Part shown: piece after piece, positions 39,596 through 49,164 of the stretch | How positions within the stretch are numbered: position 1 is the stretch's first letter | How the letters are laid out: each line of letters begins with the position of its first letter | Source: Nostoc sp. UHCC 0702 | Lineage (GTDB): Bacteria > Cyanobacteriota > Cyanobacteriia > Cyanobacteriales > Nostocaceae | Assembly (NCBI GenBank): GCA_017164015.1 | Contig: CP071065.1 | Coordinates: forward strand, 4,441,918-4,505,917 | Direction: 5' to 3' | Length of the DNA stretch: 64,000 nt | Notes under the pieces: generated by a model | Seen by the model: only the letters and a program-made list of their open reading frames with translations | Databases searched by the model: none | What the model was told of the DNA's origin: nothing | Translations under genes and position numbers: made by a program

Positions 39596-40302
39596 TCGTT
39601 TCGCCACAAAGCAATACCGCCTAATAAACCGGTGACATTAGGAATGAGTTTTACATTTAAGGGTAGCTGGATATTTACTTTGACGGCTTCACCACCACCA
39701 ATGTAAAGGTAATCATAATTAAACAGTCTTTGCAAAGATGCGATCGCTTTTTCTAAGCGTCTGTTCCATCTTTTATCGCCAATTTTTTCTAACTCTGCAC
39801 GTCCTAGTTGTTCTTCGTAAGTCTCACCTTTACGAAATGGATGATGTCCCATTTCCATATTCGGCACTAGTTTACCATCCACAAACAAAGCCGAACCAAA
39901 CCCTGTACCTAAAGTAATCACTAATTCTACACCTTTGCCTGCGATCGCCCCAAATCCTTGCATATCTGCATCATTTATCACTCGTACAGGCTTGTTTAGG
40001 CGCTTGGATAATTCTGTTTCTAAGTTAAAGCCAATCCAATCTCGATCTAAGTTGACTGCTGTTTCTGTGACTCCACAGCGCACTACTCCCGGAAAACCTA
40101 CGGAAACGCGATGAAATTCACCTTGTGCAGCTGCTAACACTGCAATTGCATTGATGACAACTTCCGGTTTAGCAGGTTGCGGTGTGTCTACACGGGCCCT
40201 TTGTGTTAAAGGATTACCTGTAATATCTAATACCATAGCTTTGACACCACTACCACCAATATCAACCGATAGGGTGCGAATAGATCCATTATCTTCGGTC
40301 AT
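39586..40302 (-). CDS. ROK-family glucokinase, polyphosphate glucokinase type
   Basis: 238 residues. LSVDIGGSGVKAMVLD is the phosphate-binding loop, NDADMQGFGA carries the catalytic Asp region, and LVITLGTGFGSALF and IGGGEAVK follow. It lacks the CxCGxxGC zinc motif of regulatory ROK proteins, and its short length fits polyphosphate-dependent glucokinases. It would phosphorylate glucose, for example that released from trehalose or glycogen. It stands alone on the minus strand. Confidence 0.85.
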   Translation of the reverse strand: MTEDNGSIRTLSVDIGGSGVKAMVLDITGNPLTQRARVDTPQPAKPEVVINAIAVLAAAQGEFHRVSVGFPGVVRCGVTETAVNLDRDWIGFNLETELSKRLNKPVRVINDADMQGFGAIAGKGVELVITLGTGFGSALFVDGKLVPNMEMGHHPFRKGETYEEQLGRAELEKIGDKRWNRRLEKAIASLQRLFNYDYLYIGGGEAVKVNIQLPLNVKLIPNVTGLLGGIALWRNEKN

Positions 40303-40522
40303 TTGGGTTTATCCTCGTCGCTGCCTGCTGTGTGCTGTTAAATGTTTGGTATTTACTATTACAATCACAAAAGCGCCTACAGATTGAGTCAAGAGCAAGT
40401 TACACGTGTACTGTATCAGCTTGCCAACTTTCAATTACGTTAATAGTTTGAGAACCAGACCCATCATAACGTGGCGATTCATGAATTGCCCCATAGAGCG
40501 TGTAGTTTTACGTCAGTCCTAA
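40303..40522. repeat. Gap with a MITE fragment
   Basis: ATTCATGAATTGCCCC (about 40476-40491) and TTACGTCAGTCCT near 40519 match the interior and right end of the MITE at 7897-7990. The left end is missing, so this is a truncated copy. Confidence 0.5.
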
Positions 40523-40918
40523 TTAATTCTCAATGCGATAACGTATTAACTGCTTGACTGCGGGTAGGGGTAATCCCAAGGCTTGAGCGATCGCTGCATC
40601 AACTTGAGCAAATTCTATCACTGGAAATTCAAATTCCATCTGCTTTAAAAATGAATCAGCAGTATAAACCTTGACTTCAGTAAATTTTTCTGTCCGCGCA
40701 ATTACAGCTTCAATAGCCATGACAGCAACCGAGGCAGAGAATTGAATTTGGTGTTTGGAGTCAGCGTGTATTTGTGCATCTGTGCCATGAGTATAACTCA
40801 ATACTTGATATGTGAGCCAAGTCGTACTCATCCAGAAAAATAGCACTATTAAAGGTAATAGTAGCCAGAACTCTAGACCTAAATTAATGAGAAATTGTAA
40901 CCAACGGGGTCGAGACAT
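40523..40918 (-). CDS. Membrane-anchored hypothetical protein
   Basis: 131 residues. One strong hydrophobic helix (FWLLLPLIVLFFWMSTTWLT) is followed by a soluble domain ending VKQLIRYRIEN. No family recognised. It is divergent from rppA. Confidence 0.55.
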   Translation of the reverse strand: MSRPRWLQFLINLGLEFWLLLPLIVLFFWMSTTWLTYQVLSYTHGTDAQIHADSKHQIQFSASVAVMAIEAVIARTEKFTEVKVYTADSFLKQMEFEFPVIEFAQVDAAIAQALGLPLPAVKQLIRYRIEN

Positions 40919-40921
40919 AGA

Positions 40922-41080
40922 TTGGGAATTGGGAATTGGGAATTGGGAATTGGGAATTGGGAATTGGGGATTGAGAATTAGGAATTGGGAATTGAAAAAT
41001 TGGAAAATTGGAAGAATCTATTAATATATCTCTTCCCCAGTCCCCAGTCCCCAGTCCCCAGTACCAAATACCAAATACCC
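40922..41080. repeat. (AATTGGG)n and (CCCCAGT)n repeats
   Basis: About eight AATTGGG units followed by CCCCAGT units, filling the gap between the divergent membrane-protein gene and rppA; they lie where the rppA promoter would be expected. Confidence 0.85.
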
Positions 41081-41082
41081 AG

Positions 41083-41769
41083 ATGAAAATTTTACTTGTC
41101 GAGGACGATGTTAATCAATTACAACCACTACAGGGTGCGCTTTCTAAAGTCGGGCATGTTGTGGATTGTGCTGAAGATGGTGAAATAGCTGAGTGGTTAA
41201 TCACACACAGAAACTACGATTTATTGATTTTAGATTGGATGTTGCCCAAGGTCAGCGGTATTAGTCTGTGTCAACAATATCGCCAAGCCAGAAAAACCTC
41301 TCCAGTGCTGATGCTGACAGCTAAAGATACGATTTTAGATAAAGTGTCTGCTTTAGATGTTGGTGCAGATGACTATCTGGTTAAACCTTTTAGTTTGATT
41401 GAACTATTAGCAAGAGTGCGAGCATTGGGACGGAGAGCGCCACATTGGCAGGGTGATACATTAGAGCTAGGCGATTTACAACTTGATCTGACAACTCTAA
41501 CGGTACAGCGTCAGGAAATTAAAGTCCAGTTGTCGGGTAGAGAGTTTCAACTGTTGGAATATTTTCTGCGACATCCCCGACAGGTGCTAACTCATGACCA
41601 AATCGAACAAGCACTTTGGGAATGGAATACAAACCCAGATAGTAAAGCCATAACCATGTCAGTGCATCGACTGCGCCAGCGCCTACAGATGTTAGGGGCA
41701 GAAGGTTGGCTACAGACAGTTTATGGTATTGGATATCAATTGAGTATTCCCGAAGCATGCGATCGCTAG
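41083..41769 (+). CDS. rppA: OmpR-family response regulator RppA
   Basis: 228 residues. The receiver has Asp in LLILDWMLP near 52 and Lys in YLVKPFS; the C-terminal winged helix contains SGREFQLLEYFLRHPRQVL and GIGYQLSIP. The sequence matches the cyanobacterial RppA type, which controls redox- or metal-responsive genes with RppB. ATG 41083 starts MKILLVEDD directly; earlier in-frame starts lie in repeats. The rppB start overlaps its end. Confidence 0.88.
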   Translation: MKILLVEDDVNQLQPLQGALSKVGHVVDCAEDGEIAEWLITHRNYDLLILDWMLPKVSGISLCQQYRQARKTSPVLMLTAKDTILDKVSALDVGADDYLVKPFSLIELLARVRALGRRAPHWQGDTLELGDLQLDLTTLTVQRQEIKVQLSGREFQLLEYFLRHPRQVLTHDQIEQALWEWNTNPDSKAITMSVHRLRQRLQMLGAEGWLQTVYGIGYQLSIPEACDR

Positions 41770-43061
41770 TTCCCACCATGTTCAACCGTAGTCGTCGTAA
41801 TCTAGCTCGCTGGTTTACGTTGTCGATGGGAAGTATTTTAATTATCTTTGCAGCAATAATTTATTTATTAGAAGCTAAAGACCAATTGCGGGTGTTTGAT
41901 GAACAACTTTACAACACAAGTCGGCTGATGGCGGCTGGTGTTGAAGATGGACTGTACAAAGAACAGCAACGCATTAGTCTTGAAGATGTCCCGATTTTGG
42001 GTGGTGAAGCTTTGCCCTTTGAGACTGGCATTGTTTACGCTAGGTGGTACACTCCCAAAAAGCAACTACTAGAATTTGTTGGTGTGATTCCATCAGAATT
42101 GTTAGTGAATAAACAGGGGTTTCAAACCATTGAATTGAGCGATCGCTCTTCTGCCAATATTCCCCCAAATAAACGCCTACGGCAATTAACGCTTCCGGTT
42201 TTCCAGAATCAGCAATTAATTGGTTATCTGGAAATAGCTGCATCTTTAGCGCCTGTTGAGGAAAATTTATGGATGCTGAGGTTGTTTTTGATAGTGGGTA
42301 TACCTATTGCTTTGGGCGTAATTGGTTTGACTGGTTGGTTGCTTGGCGGCATGGCAATGCAACCTATTCGTCAATCTTACGAGCAGTTACAGCGCTTTAC
42401 TGCTGATGCTTCTCACGAACTCCGCACACCCTTGACAGCAATTCGTAATAATGCTCAATTTGCTTTACTGCCACCAATTGATCCTGAACAACAGCAAAGT
42501 TCTTTAGAAAACATCGACAGAATTGCAGAATCAATGGGAATGTTGGTAAGTGATTTGTTATTCTTAGCTAGACATCAAGGAAAGTTAAAACAACAAGCAT
42601 TCAACCTTGTAAATTTAGTTAGTTGGCTTCAGCCATTAGCAGAAGAATACAGCCAGCAAGCAAAAACAAAAAGCTTGGAATTCACTAGCGAATTTCCAGA
42701 ACAATTGGTGATGTTGAGAATGAATCCAGATTTGTTGAGGCAAGCAGTAACAAATCTTGTTAGTAATGCCTGCCGTTATACGCCATCGGGAGGTAGGATT
42801 AGCTTACGAGTTTTGCTTGTATCTCGTTGGGTAGTAATTGAAGTCAAAGATAGTGGAATTGGGATTCCAGAGGCAGATTTACCTTATATCTTCGAGCGAT
42901 TTTATCGAGTAGACAGCGTGCGATCGCGATCTTCTGGAGGCTTCGGATTAGGACTAGCGATCGCACAGCAAATTGTAACTGCACATGGGGGAGAAATTCT
43001 CGTTACAAGTCGTTTAGGTGAAGGCTCGACGTTTCAAATTCAGCTACCTTTGTCCGGTTGA
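41757..43061 (+). CDS. rppB: Sensor histidine kinase RppB
   Basis: 434 residues. Helix 1 (TLSMGSILIIFAAIIYLLE), a periplasmic domain of about 140 residues, helix 2 (LFLIVGIPIALGVIGLTGW), then HisKA with FTADASHELRTPLTAIRN (His near 221) and an ATPase with NLVSNACRY, DSGIGIP and GGFGLGLAIAQ. No HAMP domain is evident. ATG 41757 overlaps rppA by 13 bp; ATG 41778 is the alternative. Signal unknown from sequence; forms a pair with RppA. Confidence 0.9.
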   Translation: MRSLVPTMFNRSRRNLARWFTLSMGSILIIFAAIIYLLEAKDQLRVFDEQLYNTSRLMAAGVEDGLYKEQQRISLEDVPILGGEALPFETGIVYARWYTPKKQLLEFVGVIPSELLVNKQGFQTIELSDRSSANIPPNKRLRQLTLPVFQNQQLIGYLEIAASLAPVEENLWMLRLFLIVGIPIALGVIGLTGWLLGGMAMQPIRQSYEQLQRFTADASHELRTPLTAIRNNAQFALLPPIDPEQQQSSLENIDRIAESMGMLVSDLLFLARHQGKLKQQAFNLVNLVSWLQPLAEEYSQQAKTKSLEFTSEFPEQLVMLRMNPDLLRQAVTNLVSNACRYTPSGGRISLRVLLVSRWVVIEVKDSGIGIPEADLPYIFERFYRVDSVRSRSSGGFGLGLAIAQQIVTAHGGEILVTSRLGEGSTFQIQLPLSG

Positions 43062-43064
43062 TTA

Positions 43065-43320
43065 TGAGCAGGGGAATGGGGTGATGGGGAGATGGGGAGC
43101 AGGGGGGATGGGGGGATGAGGGGGATGAGGGGATGAGGGAGATGAGGGAGATAAAAATACTCCTGATACCATTTCACTCAATTACTGATACAAATCTAAA
43201 GCACCCCTTGCCCTGCACCCCTTCTCCCCATTCCCCTGCACCCCTGCACCCTTACTCCCGATGTTTCTAGTGAGGGGGATTTTCATTGATTTTGCCAGAA
43301 ATTTCTGACTGAAGGCTGTG
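43065..43320. repeat. G-rich and C-rich short repeats
   Basis: (GGGGGATGA)n-type units, then CCCCTGCACC units, between rppB and the OB-fold gene. Confidence 0.8.
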
Positions 43321-43341
43321 TTGTTACTTTCTTGTTACTTT
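43321..43341 (+). promoter_or_regulatory. 11-bp direct repeat, candidate RppA binding site
   Basis: TTGTTACTTTC is followed immediately by TTGTTACTTT. Tandem 11-bp repeats on one helix face are the usual target of OmpR/PhoB-type regulators. It lies 57 bp upstream of the OB-fold gene start, next to the rppAB genes. Confidence 0.55.
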
Positions 43342-43397
43342 TATGCGGCAATCTGAAAACAGAGATAAATCACACATCAGATTGGAGGCTTGAGCAA

Positions 43398-43739
43398 ATG
43401 AATATCAACTTTACACCTGCCATCGTCCTAACTGCTTTGGCTGCGTTATCAATTCCCTTGCAAGTGGAAGCCCAAAACCCACAAGCTCAAATTTTGAACT
43501 TAGCAAACGTTCGTCTTAGTACTATCTCTGGTGAAGTTACTCAACTTTTAGGTGACAAGTTCATTCTTAACGACGGTCAAGGACAAATTATTGTTGAGGC
43601 AGAACCTCGTTGGGGACAATCTATTAACCTCTCCGTCGGAGAACGAGTCACCGTATTTGGCAAATATGATGATGATGATTTTGAAGCTTTTAGTATTACT
43701 CGTGCCAACGGTGAAACCATTAAAATTCATGACGATTAA
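43398..43739 (+). CDS. Secreted OB-fold (YgiW/YdeI-like) protein
   Basis: 113 residues with a signal peptide ending LQVEAQ. The mature domain has NVRLSTISGEVTQLLGDKFI, then VGERVTVFGKYDDDDFEAFS, a pattern of bacterial OB-fold proteins that in enterobacteria respond to peroxide and metals. A ribosome site GGAGG is upstream of ATG 43398. Its position behind rppAB and the direct repeat in its promoter suggest control by RppA. Confidence 0.7.
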   Translation: MNINFTPAIVLTALAALSIPLQVEAQNPQAQILNLANVRLSTISGEVTQLLGDKFILNDGQGQIIVEAEPRWGQSINLSVGERVTVFGKYDDDDFEAFSITRANGETIKIHDD

Positions 43740-44073
43740 ATTTTGTTAGAACTTATACCATTTCACGAAATACCTGATACTGTAGGGGCGTACAGCTAGC
43801 TGTACGCCCCTACAGTATGTGTTGCAAATATTTTTGGAAATGATATTACACAAAAGTACACGCTCTCTGGGACAATTCATGAATTGCCCCTAGGTGAATC
43901 AAAGGCAACTTCTGATAAAATTTGTATAAGCTCGAAAAAATCGATTAATCAGTTAAGTATTGAGAACTTACGTTAACAAATAGTATCAGTCAGCCAAACA
44001 AGTGGCACAGTTAGCGCATAACTATACTTGAAGCAAATGAATATTTAAGTATATACTGATACCCTTGCGGCTT
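43740..44073. repeat. Gap with a REP-like palindrome and a MITE fragment
   Basis: A perfect 32-bp palindrome at 43782-43813 (GTAGGGGCGTACAGCT and its complement) belongs to the family around the RAYT gene at 57 kb. ATTCATGAATTGCCCCTA near 43874 is the MITE interior seen at 7923-7948. No gene is visible. Confidence 0.75.
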
Positions 44074-47000
44074 ATGTCATCGCCACTTGACCGCCCTTTA
44101 AAAATTGAACTCAAGCTACCAGCCTCCGATCCTCGGCTACTGGAAGGATTAGATATATGGTTGCGTTTGGGTTTGATATCCGATGCCCAAGTTAGGCAAC
44201 TATGCCGCGAGTACCTTGTCTGTGCGGTGACGTTGCAACCTCAAGTAGAGACGACCCGTCAAGTCGTCTCTACTTCTGACCTTGTTAAGCCGTTACCTGT
44301 AGCAGCTTTACAAGGTGACAGCCGCAGACAACCAGCACAAAAGCCAGCGAAACCCAACTTTATCGCTTCAATGTTGCAGTCATTAGGAGCAGAATTGAGT
44401 GTCCGCTGGCTGCTATTTTTAGGAGTATTTTTGGTAGTAGTGTCCTCTGGGGTGCTAGCTGCTAGCCAGTGGGAAAAGTTTCCCGCTTCTGGACAGTATG
44501 GGGTTTTATTTGCTTATACCTTGAGTTTTTGGGGATTAAGTTTCTGGGCGGGTAGACAAAATAACCTGAGATTGACAGCTCAGACATTATTAATTGTTGC
44601 CCTATTGTTAGTGCCAGTAAACTTTTGGGCAATGGATAGCTTTCAGTTGTGGCAAAATCCTCTGGACTGGTTGACAGTAGCGATCGCATTTCCCACACTG
44701 ACATTTATTACGGTATTACTGTGCAACAATCGCACAGTTTTTACCAATTTCCCACGTGGAAAATTACCTTTGGTAAATATTCTGGGGCTGAGTTATCTGC
44801 ACTGGGGTTGGAAATTACCAGGAATTCCCTTGATTGCCGTTTATGTGGCTATGATAGGCACAACCATCATTACCATATATCAGCCTCGCTATCATCAAAG
44901 AGATTTTGTTAATAACGAATTAAACAGTGAGCAGCGTACTAAATCGAGTATGAGTTTCTACGCTGCTGTAATTATTTATGCCCTTCTAGTATTGCTAGTA
45001 CGGGCGATTTTTGTTGCTAAGGTAGATGTCACCCAGTTGGGGTTAGCTATCGGTATTTGCGGCTGGTTAGTAACTTGGTTAGCGCAGGGAAGGGGAGCAG
45101 GGGAGCAGGGGAGCAGGGGAGCAGGGGAGCAGGGGAGCAGGGGAGCAGGGGAGCAGGGGAGCAATTCTTTCCCCTCATCCCCCTCATTGCCCCCCAACCC
45201 CAGAGGGGGCCCCAATGCCCCCCATCCCTCCATCCCCTCATCCTCTTTATGGCAACTACTTGGCGGTATTTTGCTGTTACTGGGTTGGTTGGTGGCGCTG
45301 GTAAAGCATCCAGAGCAAGCAATGGCTGTGAGTGGGTTGAGTTTGTGGTTTGTGGGCAACCGCTTGCAGAGATATAATTTACAAGTCGATTTGGCGGCTG
45401 TTTTCGCCATAGGTTTACAAACTGTTTGGCTCTTTTGGCGGTTAGTACCTGCTGAAGTACAAAAATTAGCGATCGCAATTGCTACACAACTGACTCATGC
45501 TGAAAACCAACCTTGGGCGTTGTTGAGTATAGCTTTATTTCCCTACTTAATTTTGATGGTGGCGTTCACAGATAGCTTATATCACCGTCGTCAGCGAGAC
45601 TTGGGAAGCTTTGGCGATATGTTAAGCATTTTGTTTGCCAGTTTTTTAACAACGATCGCACTTCTAAATCCTACCTTGCGATCGCTAAATCTCTTATTAT
45701 CCACAATCACTCTCACAGCCATCACCAAACGCCGCACCCCATCCCCCCCTCCTCTTTTGGTATATCTAACACACGTCATGGGAGTGTTAACGTTTTGCTC
45801 TACGATTAACTGGCTTTTGCCAACTCTGGCTTTGCAAGTTTGGGCAAGTATTTTGTTAGCTTTGATGGTGGCGGAATGGATATTTAGTCTCGGCAATGGA
45901 GTATGGCAAAGTAGCGCCTGGTACATCGGTATAGGACTTGCCATTGTTAGTTACGTTGTTTTGTGCGTCAATGCCCAATCATTGTGGTATGGCATTGCTC
46001 AAAAGCCAGCTGATTGGGGTGTTATTTGGCTAATTACGCCTATAACTTTCACAGGTTTAGTCAGTCGCACATCTGCACAGCGCCGCCCTACAAGTACTTT
46101 GTTGAGCATCCTGGCTGTGGCTATGGCTCAGTTACTAACTTTACCGCTACCGGGAAGCAGATTAATTGGTTTAGCTGTGGCTGCGGTTGTAATGTTCGCC
46201 AATACTTATTATTTAAAAAACAAATACAATGCGGGAATTACGGTAGGATACAGCCTGGGTTTTATCGGTGCATTGCTGTGGTTAGGTGTGCCTGGTTTAC
46301 CACGCCTCACACTAGCAGGCTGGTTTGTTGTAGGCGCGATCGCGATTTTCAGTTTATGGTTGGGGCGGACAGCATTGCAGCGACGTGGTAACGAATTAGC
46401 AGTGATATATGCAACAGCATTTGATCAATGGGCGATGGCATTATGTAGCATTGAGTTATTAGGCATGACGCTACACTCGTCCTTCGTTTACCAAGGAGTA
46501 ATTGCCCCAGGATTATTTTACTTAACTGCCACTGCCATAACTTTAGCAGCGATCGCTTATCGGAGTTGGCTTGAACCTACAGATTGGGGATTTTATGGTA
46601 TTGGTTGGTGTTTGGAATTATTAATTGCTGAGGTGCTAGGCTTTGGCGAACGTTCAATTGTGAAAATTGCGATGGCAAATATCGCTTTAGGTTTAATCAC
46701 TCAGCTTGTGGGAGAGTGGTGGCAACGACGATTCCAATTGCAAAGGCTTCCTAGTAGCTTCCATATTTTACCGTTATTGTATGGTGCATTTAGTGTCGTG
46801 CTGCGTTTTGACACCTTTACTGATTGGACAGGTTTAGGTTCCTTGGGTGTAGCTTTAATTCTCATCGGTGTGGGGCGACGCAGCGAAGCCTTCAAACCTT
46901 TGCTTTATTTAGGAATCATTGGTGTATCAATTTCTGCCTATGAACTATTGTTTTATCAAATGCTACAAGCCACAGGAGGCGCATTCGGTGATGGCTTAAT

Positions 47001-48096
47001 TGCCATGTCTGCCCTTGGTACGAGCATCATGTTAGTTTATGACAGATTATCTTTTTGGTTAAGCCAGTACTTACGCATTAGTCGTTGGGAAGTAAAAAAC
47101 ATCGCTCATTTCCATTGGGCTTGGAGTAGCTTTTTATTAATGGCTGCTATTCCGCTTGGGATTCAAACTAATCGCTTTGTGGGATTGGGTACGGGGGGAT
47201 TATTAATTATGTATGCCATCTTTCAAGGAAGACATGGGCCTGTGGCAACTTCCACGCGCATTTTTGGCAGGATTACAATAGCAGAAATGTGGGTTTACCT
47301 AGGCTTATTAGAACTAGCCGGAATGAGGATTTATTGGCGCGAGACAGCAGTTGGAAAGTTTATAACTGGGCCCTTAGTTCCTTGGAATGGTGCGATCGCT
47401 TGCGTAGTTGCCTATTTTTTGTATATCCTACCTTGGGAGAATTGGGGATGGTCAAAAAGACCCTGGCAAATAGCGTCATACATCATACCATTAATCATTT
47501 TATGGGAAACTAGGCTGCAAGTTTATCCCATCACCTTGCTATTAACAGCAGGATTTTATATCTTCCTAGCAAAGGTTGGAGAAAACATTCGTTTTAGCTA
47601 TATCAGTGTGGCATTAGTTGATTGGGCGTTGTGTCGGTGGCTTTTTTACTTCCACCTCACTGACTCATTGTGGTATGTGACAATAATCGGGTTATCACTG
47701 CTTTATATTGCTCAAGTAGATCCTCAACTGAAATTACCAGAATATAAAGCAGCCCGCCACAGTTTACGAATGCTTGGCAGCGGTGTAATTTGTGGATGGG
47801 CGATTTTATTTCATCAAAACGAGCCGCTAATATCGGGATTTTTCAGCCTCATCGCCATTTTTGCAGGTTTAGCTTTGAGAATTCGGGCTTTTCTTTACAT
47901 TGGCACAGCTACTTTTTTCATTACTAGTATCTATCAATTAGTGATTTTCAGCTTGCGTTACCCGTTTTTAAAATGGGTTGTGGGTTTATTAGTAGGGATT
48001 ATATTAATTTCCGTCGCCGCCAACTTTGAAACTCGCCGCACTCAGCTAAATTCTTTATTTCGCAACACTAGCGATGAATTTCAGGGATGGGAGTAG
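44074..48096 (+). CDS. Giant polytopic membrane protein (DUF2157-like)
   Basis: About 1340 residues. The first 120 are soluble, then more than 30 hydrophobic helices follow with hardly any loops, starting WLLFLGVFLVVVSSGVLAA. The N-terminal part resembles DUF2157 proteins. Two stretches are foreign: QVETTRQVVSTS near 60, coded by a palindrome at 44243-44275, and a GAGEQGSR repeat followed by a Pro/Ser-rich stretch (about 340-395), coded by tandem GGGGAGCA units at 45088-45165. Both keep the frame open. TTG 44065 is an alternative start. Function unknown. Confidence 0.75.
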   Translation: MSSPLDRPLKIELKLPASDPRLLEGLDIWLRLGLISDAQVRQLCREYLVCAVTLQPQVETTRQVVSTSDLVKPLPVAALQGDSRRQPAQKPAKPNFIASMLQSLGAELSVRWLLFLGVFLVVVSSGVLAASQWEKFPASGQYGVLFAYTLSFWGLSFWAGRQNNLRLTAQTLLIVALLLVPVNFWAMDSFQLWQNPLDWLTVAIAFPTLTFITVLLCNNRTVFTNFPRGKLPLVNILGLSYLHWGWKLPGIPLIAVYVAMIGTTIITIYQPRYHQRDFVNNELNSEQRTKSSMSFYAAVIIYALLVLLVRAIFVAKVDVTQLGLAIGICGWLVTWLAQGRGAGEQGSRGAGEQGSRGAGEQGSNSFPSSPSLPPNPRGGPNAPHPSIPSSSLWQLLGGILLLLGWLVALVKHPEQAMAVSGLSLWFVGNRLQRYNLQVDLAAVFAIGLQTVWLFWRLVPAEVQKLAIAIATQLTHAENQPWALLSIALFPYLILMVAFTDSLYHRRQRDLGSFGDMLSILFASFLTTIALLNPTLRSLNLLLSTITLTAITKRRTPSPPPLLVYLTHVMGVLTFCSTINWLLPTLALQVWASILLALMVAEWIFSLGNGVWQSSAWYIGIGLAIVSYVVLCVNAQSLWYGIAQKPADWGVIWLITPITFTGLVSRTSAQRRPTSTLLSILAVAMAQLLTLPLPGSRLIGLAVAAVVMFANTYYLKNKYNAGITVGYSLGFIGALLWLGVPGLPRLTLAGWFVVGAIAIFSLWLGRTALQRRGNELAVIYATAFDQWAMALCSIELLGMTLHSSFVYQGVIAPGLFYLTATAITLAAIAYRSWLEPTDWGFYGIGWCLELLIAEVLGFGERSIVKIAMANIALGLITQLVGEWWQRRFQLQRLPSSFHILPLLYGAFSVVLRFDTFTDWTGLGSLGVALILIGVGRRSEAFKPLLYLGIIGVSISAYELLFYQMLQATGGAFGDGLIAMSALGTSIMLVYDRLSFWLSQYLRISRWEVKNIAHFHWAWSSFLLMAAIPLGIQTNRFVGLGTGGLLIMYAIFQGRHGPVATSTRIFGRITIAEMWVYLGLLELAGMRIYWRETAVGKFITGPLVPWNGAIACVVAYFLYILPWENWGWSKRPWQIASYIIPLIILWETRLQVYPITLLLTAGFYIFLAKVGENIRFSYISVALVDWALCRWLFYFHLTDSLWYVTIIGLSLLYIAQVDPQLKLPEYKAARHSLRMLGSGVICGWAILFHQNEPLISGFFSLIAIFAGLALRIRAFLYIGTATFFITSIYQLVIFSLRYPFLKWVVGLLVGIILISVAANFETRRTQLNSLFRNTSDEFQGWE
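44243..44275. repeat. Palindromic repeat inside the giant membrane-protein gene
   Basis: AAGTAGAGACGAC and GTCGTCTCTACTT form a 13-bp stem around CCGTCAA. It encodes part of a soluble linker and looks like an inserted REP-like repeat. Confidence 0.7.
45088..45165. repeat. 8-bp tandem repeat (GGGGAGCA)n inside coding sequence
   Basis: About nine units. Because 3 x 8 = 24, the peptide repeats every eight residues (GAGEQGSR) without stops. It is followed by C-rich repeat sequence, also translated. Such repeats are normally intergenic in this window. Confidence 0.9.
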
Positions 48097-48170
48097 TAGG
48101 TTATTTCTAAGGGTACAAGACAAATAACTAAAAATATTGCAATTTAATAGTAGTGTAAATATCGTAAATT

Positions 48171-48575
48171 ATGGACGCTGCCAAACGCCTTACTACTCTC
48201 AATCGCATCCGTAAACTCAGCCGTTTGATGGATACATCAATACGCATCCCTTTCACAGGTTTTCACATTGGAATAGACCCAATCATCGGTTTAGTTCCCG
48301 GTGCAGGTGATTTAATAAGTACAGCGTTTTCAGCTTACATTATATTTTTAGCTACCCGCTTCGGCATCCCACGCCAAGATTTAGCCAAAATGATTTTCAA
48401 CGTTGGTTTAGAAACAGTCGTTGGCACTGTGCCTTTTGTGGGTGATTTGTTTGATGCTTTCTATAAGTCCAATATTCGTAATTTGGCAATTTTAGAGCAA
48501 CATTTGACAGTAGTTGAACCAGAACTTAAAGAAGTGTCTGATGAACTTTACTCTCAAAAGTTCAGCCAAGTTTGA
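48171..48575 (+). CDS. DUF4112 protein
   Basis: 134 residues. GIDPIIGLVPGAGDLISTAF and VGTVPFVGDLFDAFYKSN are the paired motifs of DUF4112, with a hydrophobic helix between (AYIIFLATRFGI). Function unknown; probably peripheral to or in the membrane. It lies 75 bp behind the giant membrane-protein gene. Confidence 0.85.
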   Translation: MDAAKRLTTLNRIRKLSRLMDTSIRIPFTGFHIGIDPIIGLVPGAGDLISTAFSAYIIFLATRFGIPRQDLAKMIFNVGLETVVGTVPFVGDLFDAFYKSNIRNLAILEQHLTVVEPELKEVSDELYSQKFSQV

Positions 48576-48754
48576 GGAGGCATATTTAATAGGACTTACG
48601 CACTGTACAAATTAACCATAATGTGTATTACGGTACTTGGTCGTTTCAAGCGCTTTGTATACCCCTGATTTATTCGCTGACTTTGCGTAGGCGTAGCCCG
48701 TCGTAGACATCGCGCTTGTGCTAAAAATGGCTGAAATAACCAAATTGTGTGTAG

Positions 48755-48990
48755 TATAGCACAAGCCTTGGTGGTTAGGACATCAACAGATGATAAAACC
48801 TAGACACAAAGCGAAAAGTTCAGATCGGCGGCTGACGCCGATGTGAACTTTTCAAGACAAAGGCTTTTCAAGGGGCGATGCACTGAGTTTCGACTGCGCT
48901 CAACTACTGCGTGGTCGTTGTGTCCCCAGCGATGCACTGACTTGTGCTGAGCGCAGTCGAAGTAGCTCACCCGAAGTGTCCCCAGCTATA
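48755..48990 (-). mobile_element. MITE family B, copy 1 (inverted, enlarged)
   Basis: Starts TATAGC and ends GCTATA. The first 60 bp (TTGGTGGTTAGGACATCAAC and onwards) are the reverse complement of the elements at 49754-49843 and 55097-55201. About 150 bp of other repeat sequence is inserted. Confidence 0.6.
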
Positions 48991-48992
48991 GA

Positions 48993-49028
48993 TTTACGAG
49001 TCGCAAAAGCTGATTTACAACTCGTAAA
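48993..49028. repeat. 21-bp palindromic repeat, two units
   Basis: Units start at 48993 and 49014 and end with the same ACTGAGTGCGATCGCAC tail as the eleven-unit array at 50151. Confidence 0.8.
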
Positions 49029-49158
49029 CTTGACTGAGTGCGATCGCACTGGCGAATTGTGACCGATCGCTTGTCAGGTGAAGAGCGGCTCTAATCTCGC
49101 TAGAACTTCATCTATCAACTCATTGGGCGCTTTTTCAATAATCAGGCTATTTTACCGT

Positions 49159-49164
49159 TATAAT
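49159..49164 (+). promoter_or_regulatory. TATAAT -10 box of the toxin-antitoxin operon
   Basis: TATAAT 36 bp before the antitoxin ATG, followed by GCAATGCAGTATAACGCAAT, partly repeated and likely the antitoxin operator. No clear -35 box. Confidence 0.45.

Noticed and set aside
44468..44485. Operator-like TGGGAAAAGTTTCCC in the giant membrane-protein gene
   Set aside because: Longer spacing than the element sites, inside coding sequence far from a start; treated as chance.
45057..45377. Alternative frames through the GGGGAGCA array
   Set aside because: They exist only because the repeat has no stops in any frame; the membrane-protein frame continues for kilobases on both sides.
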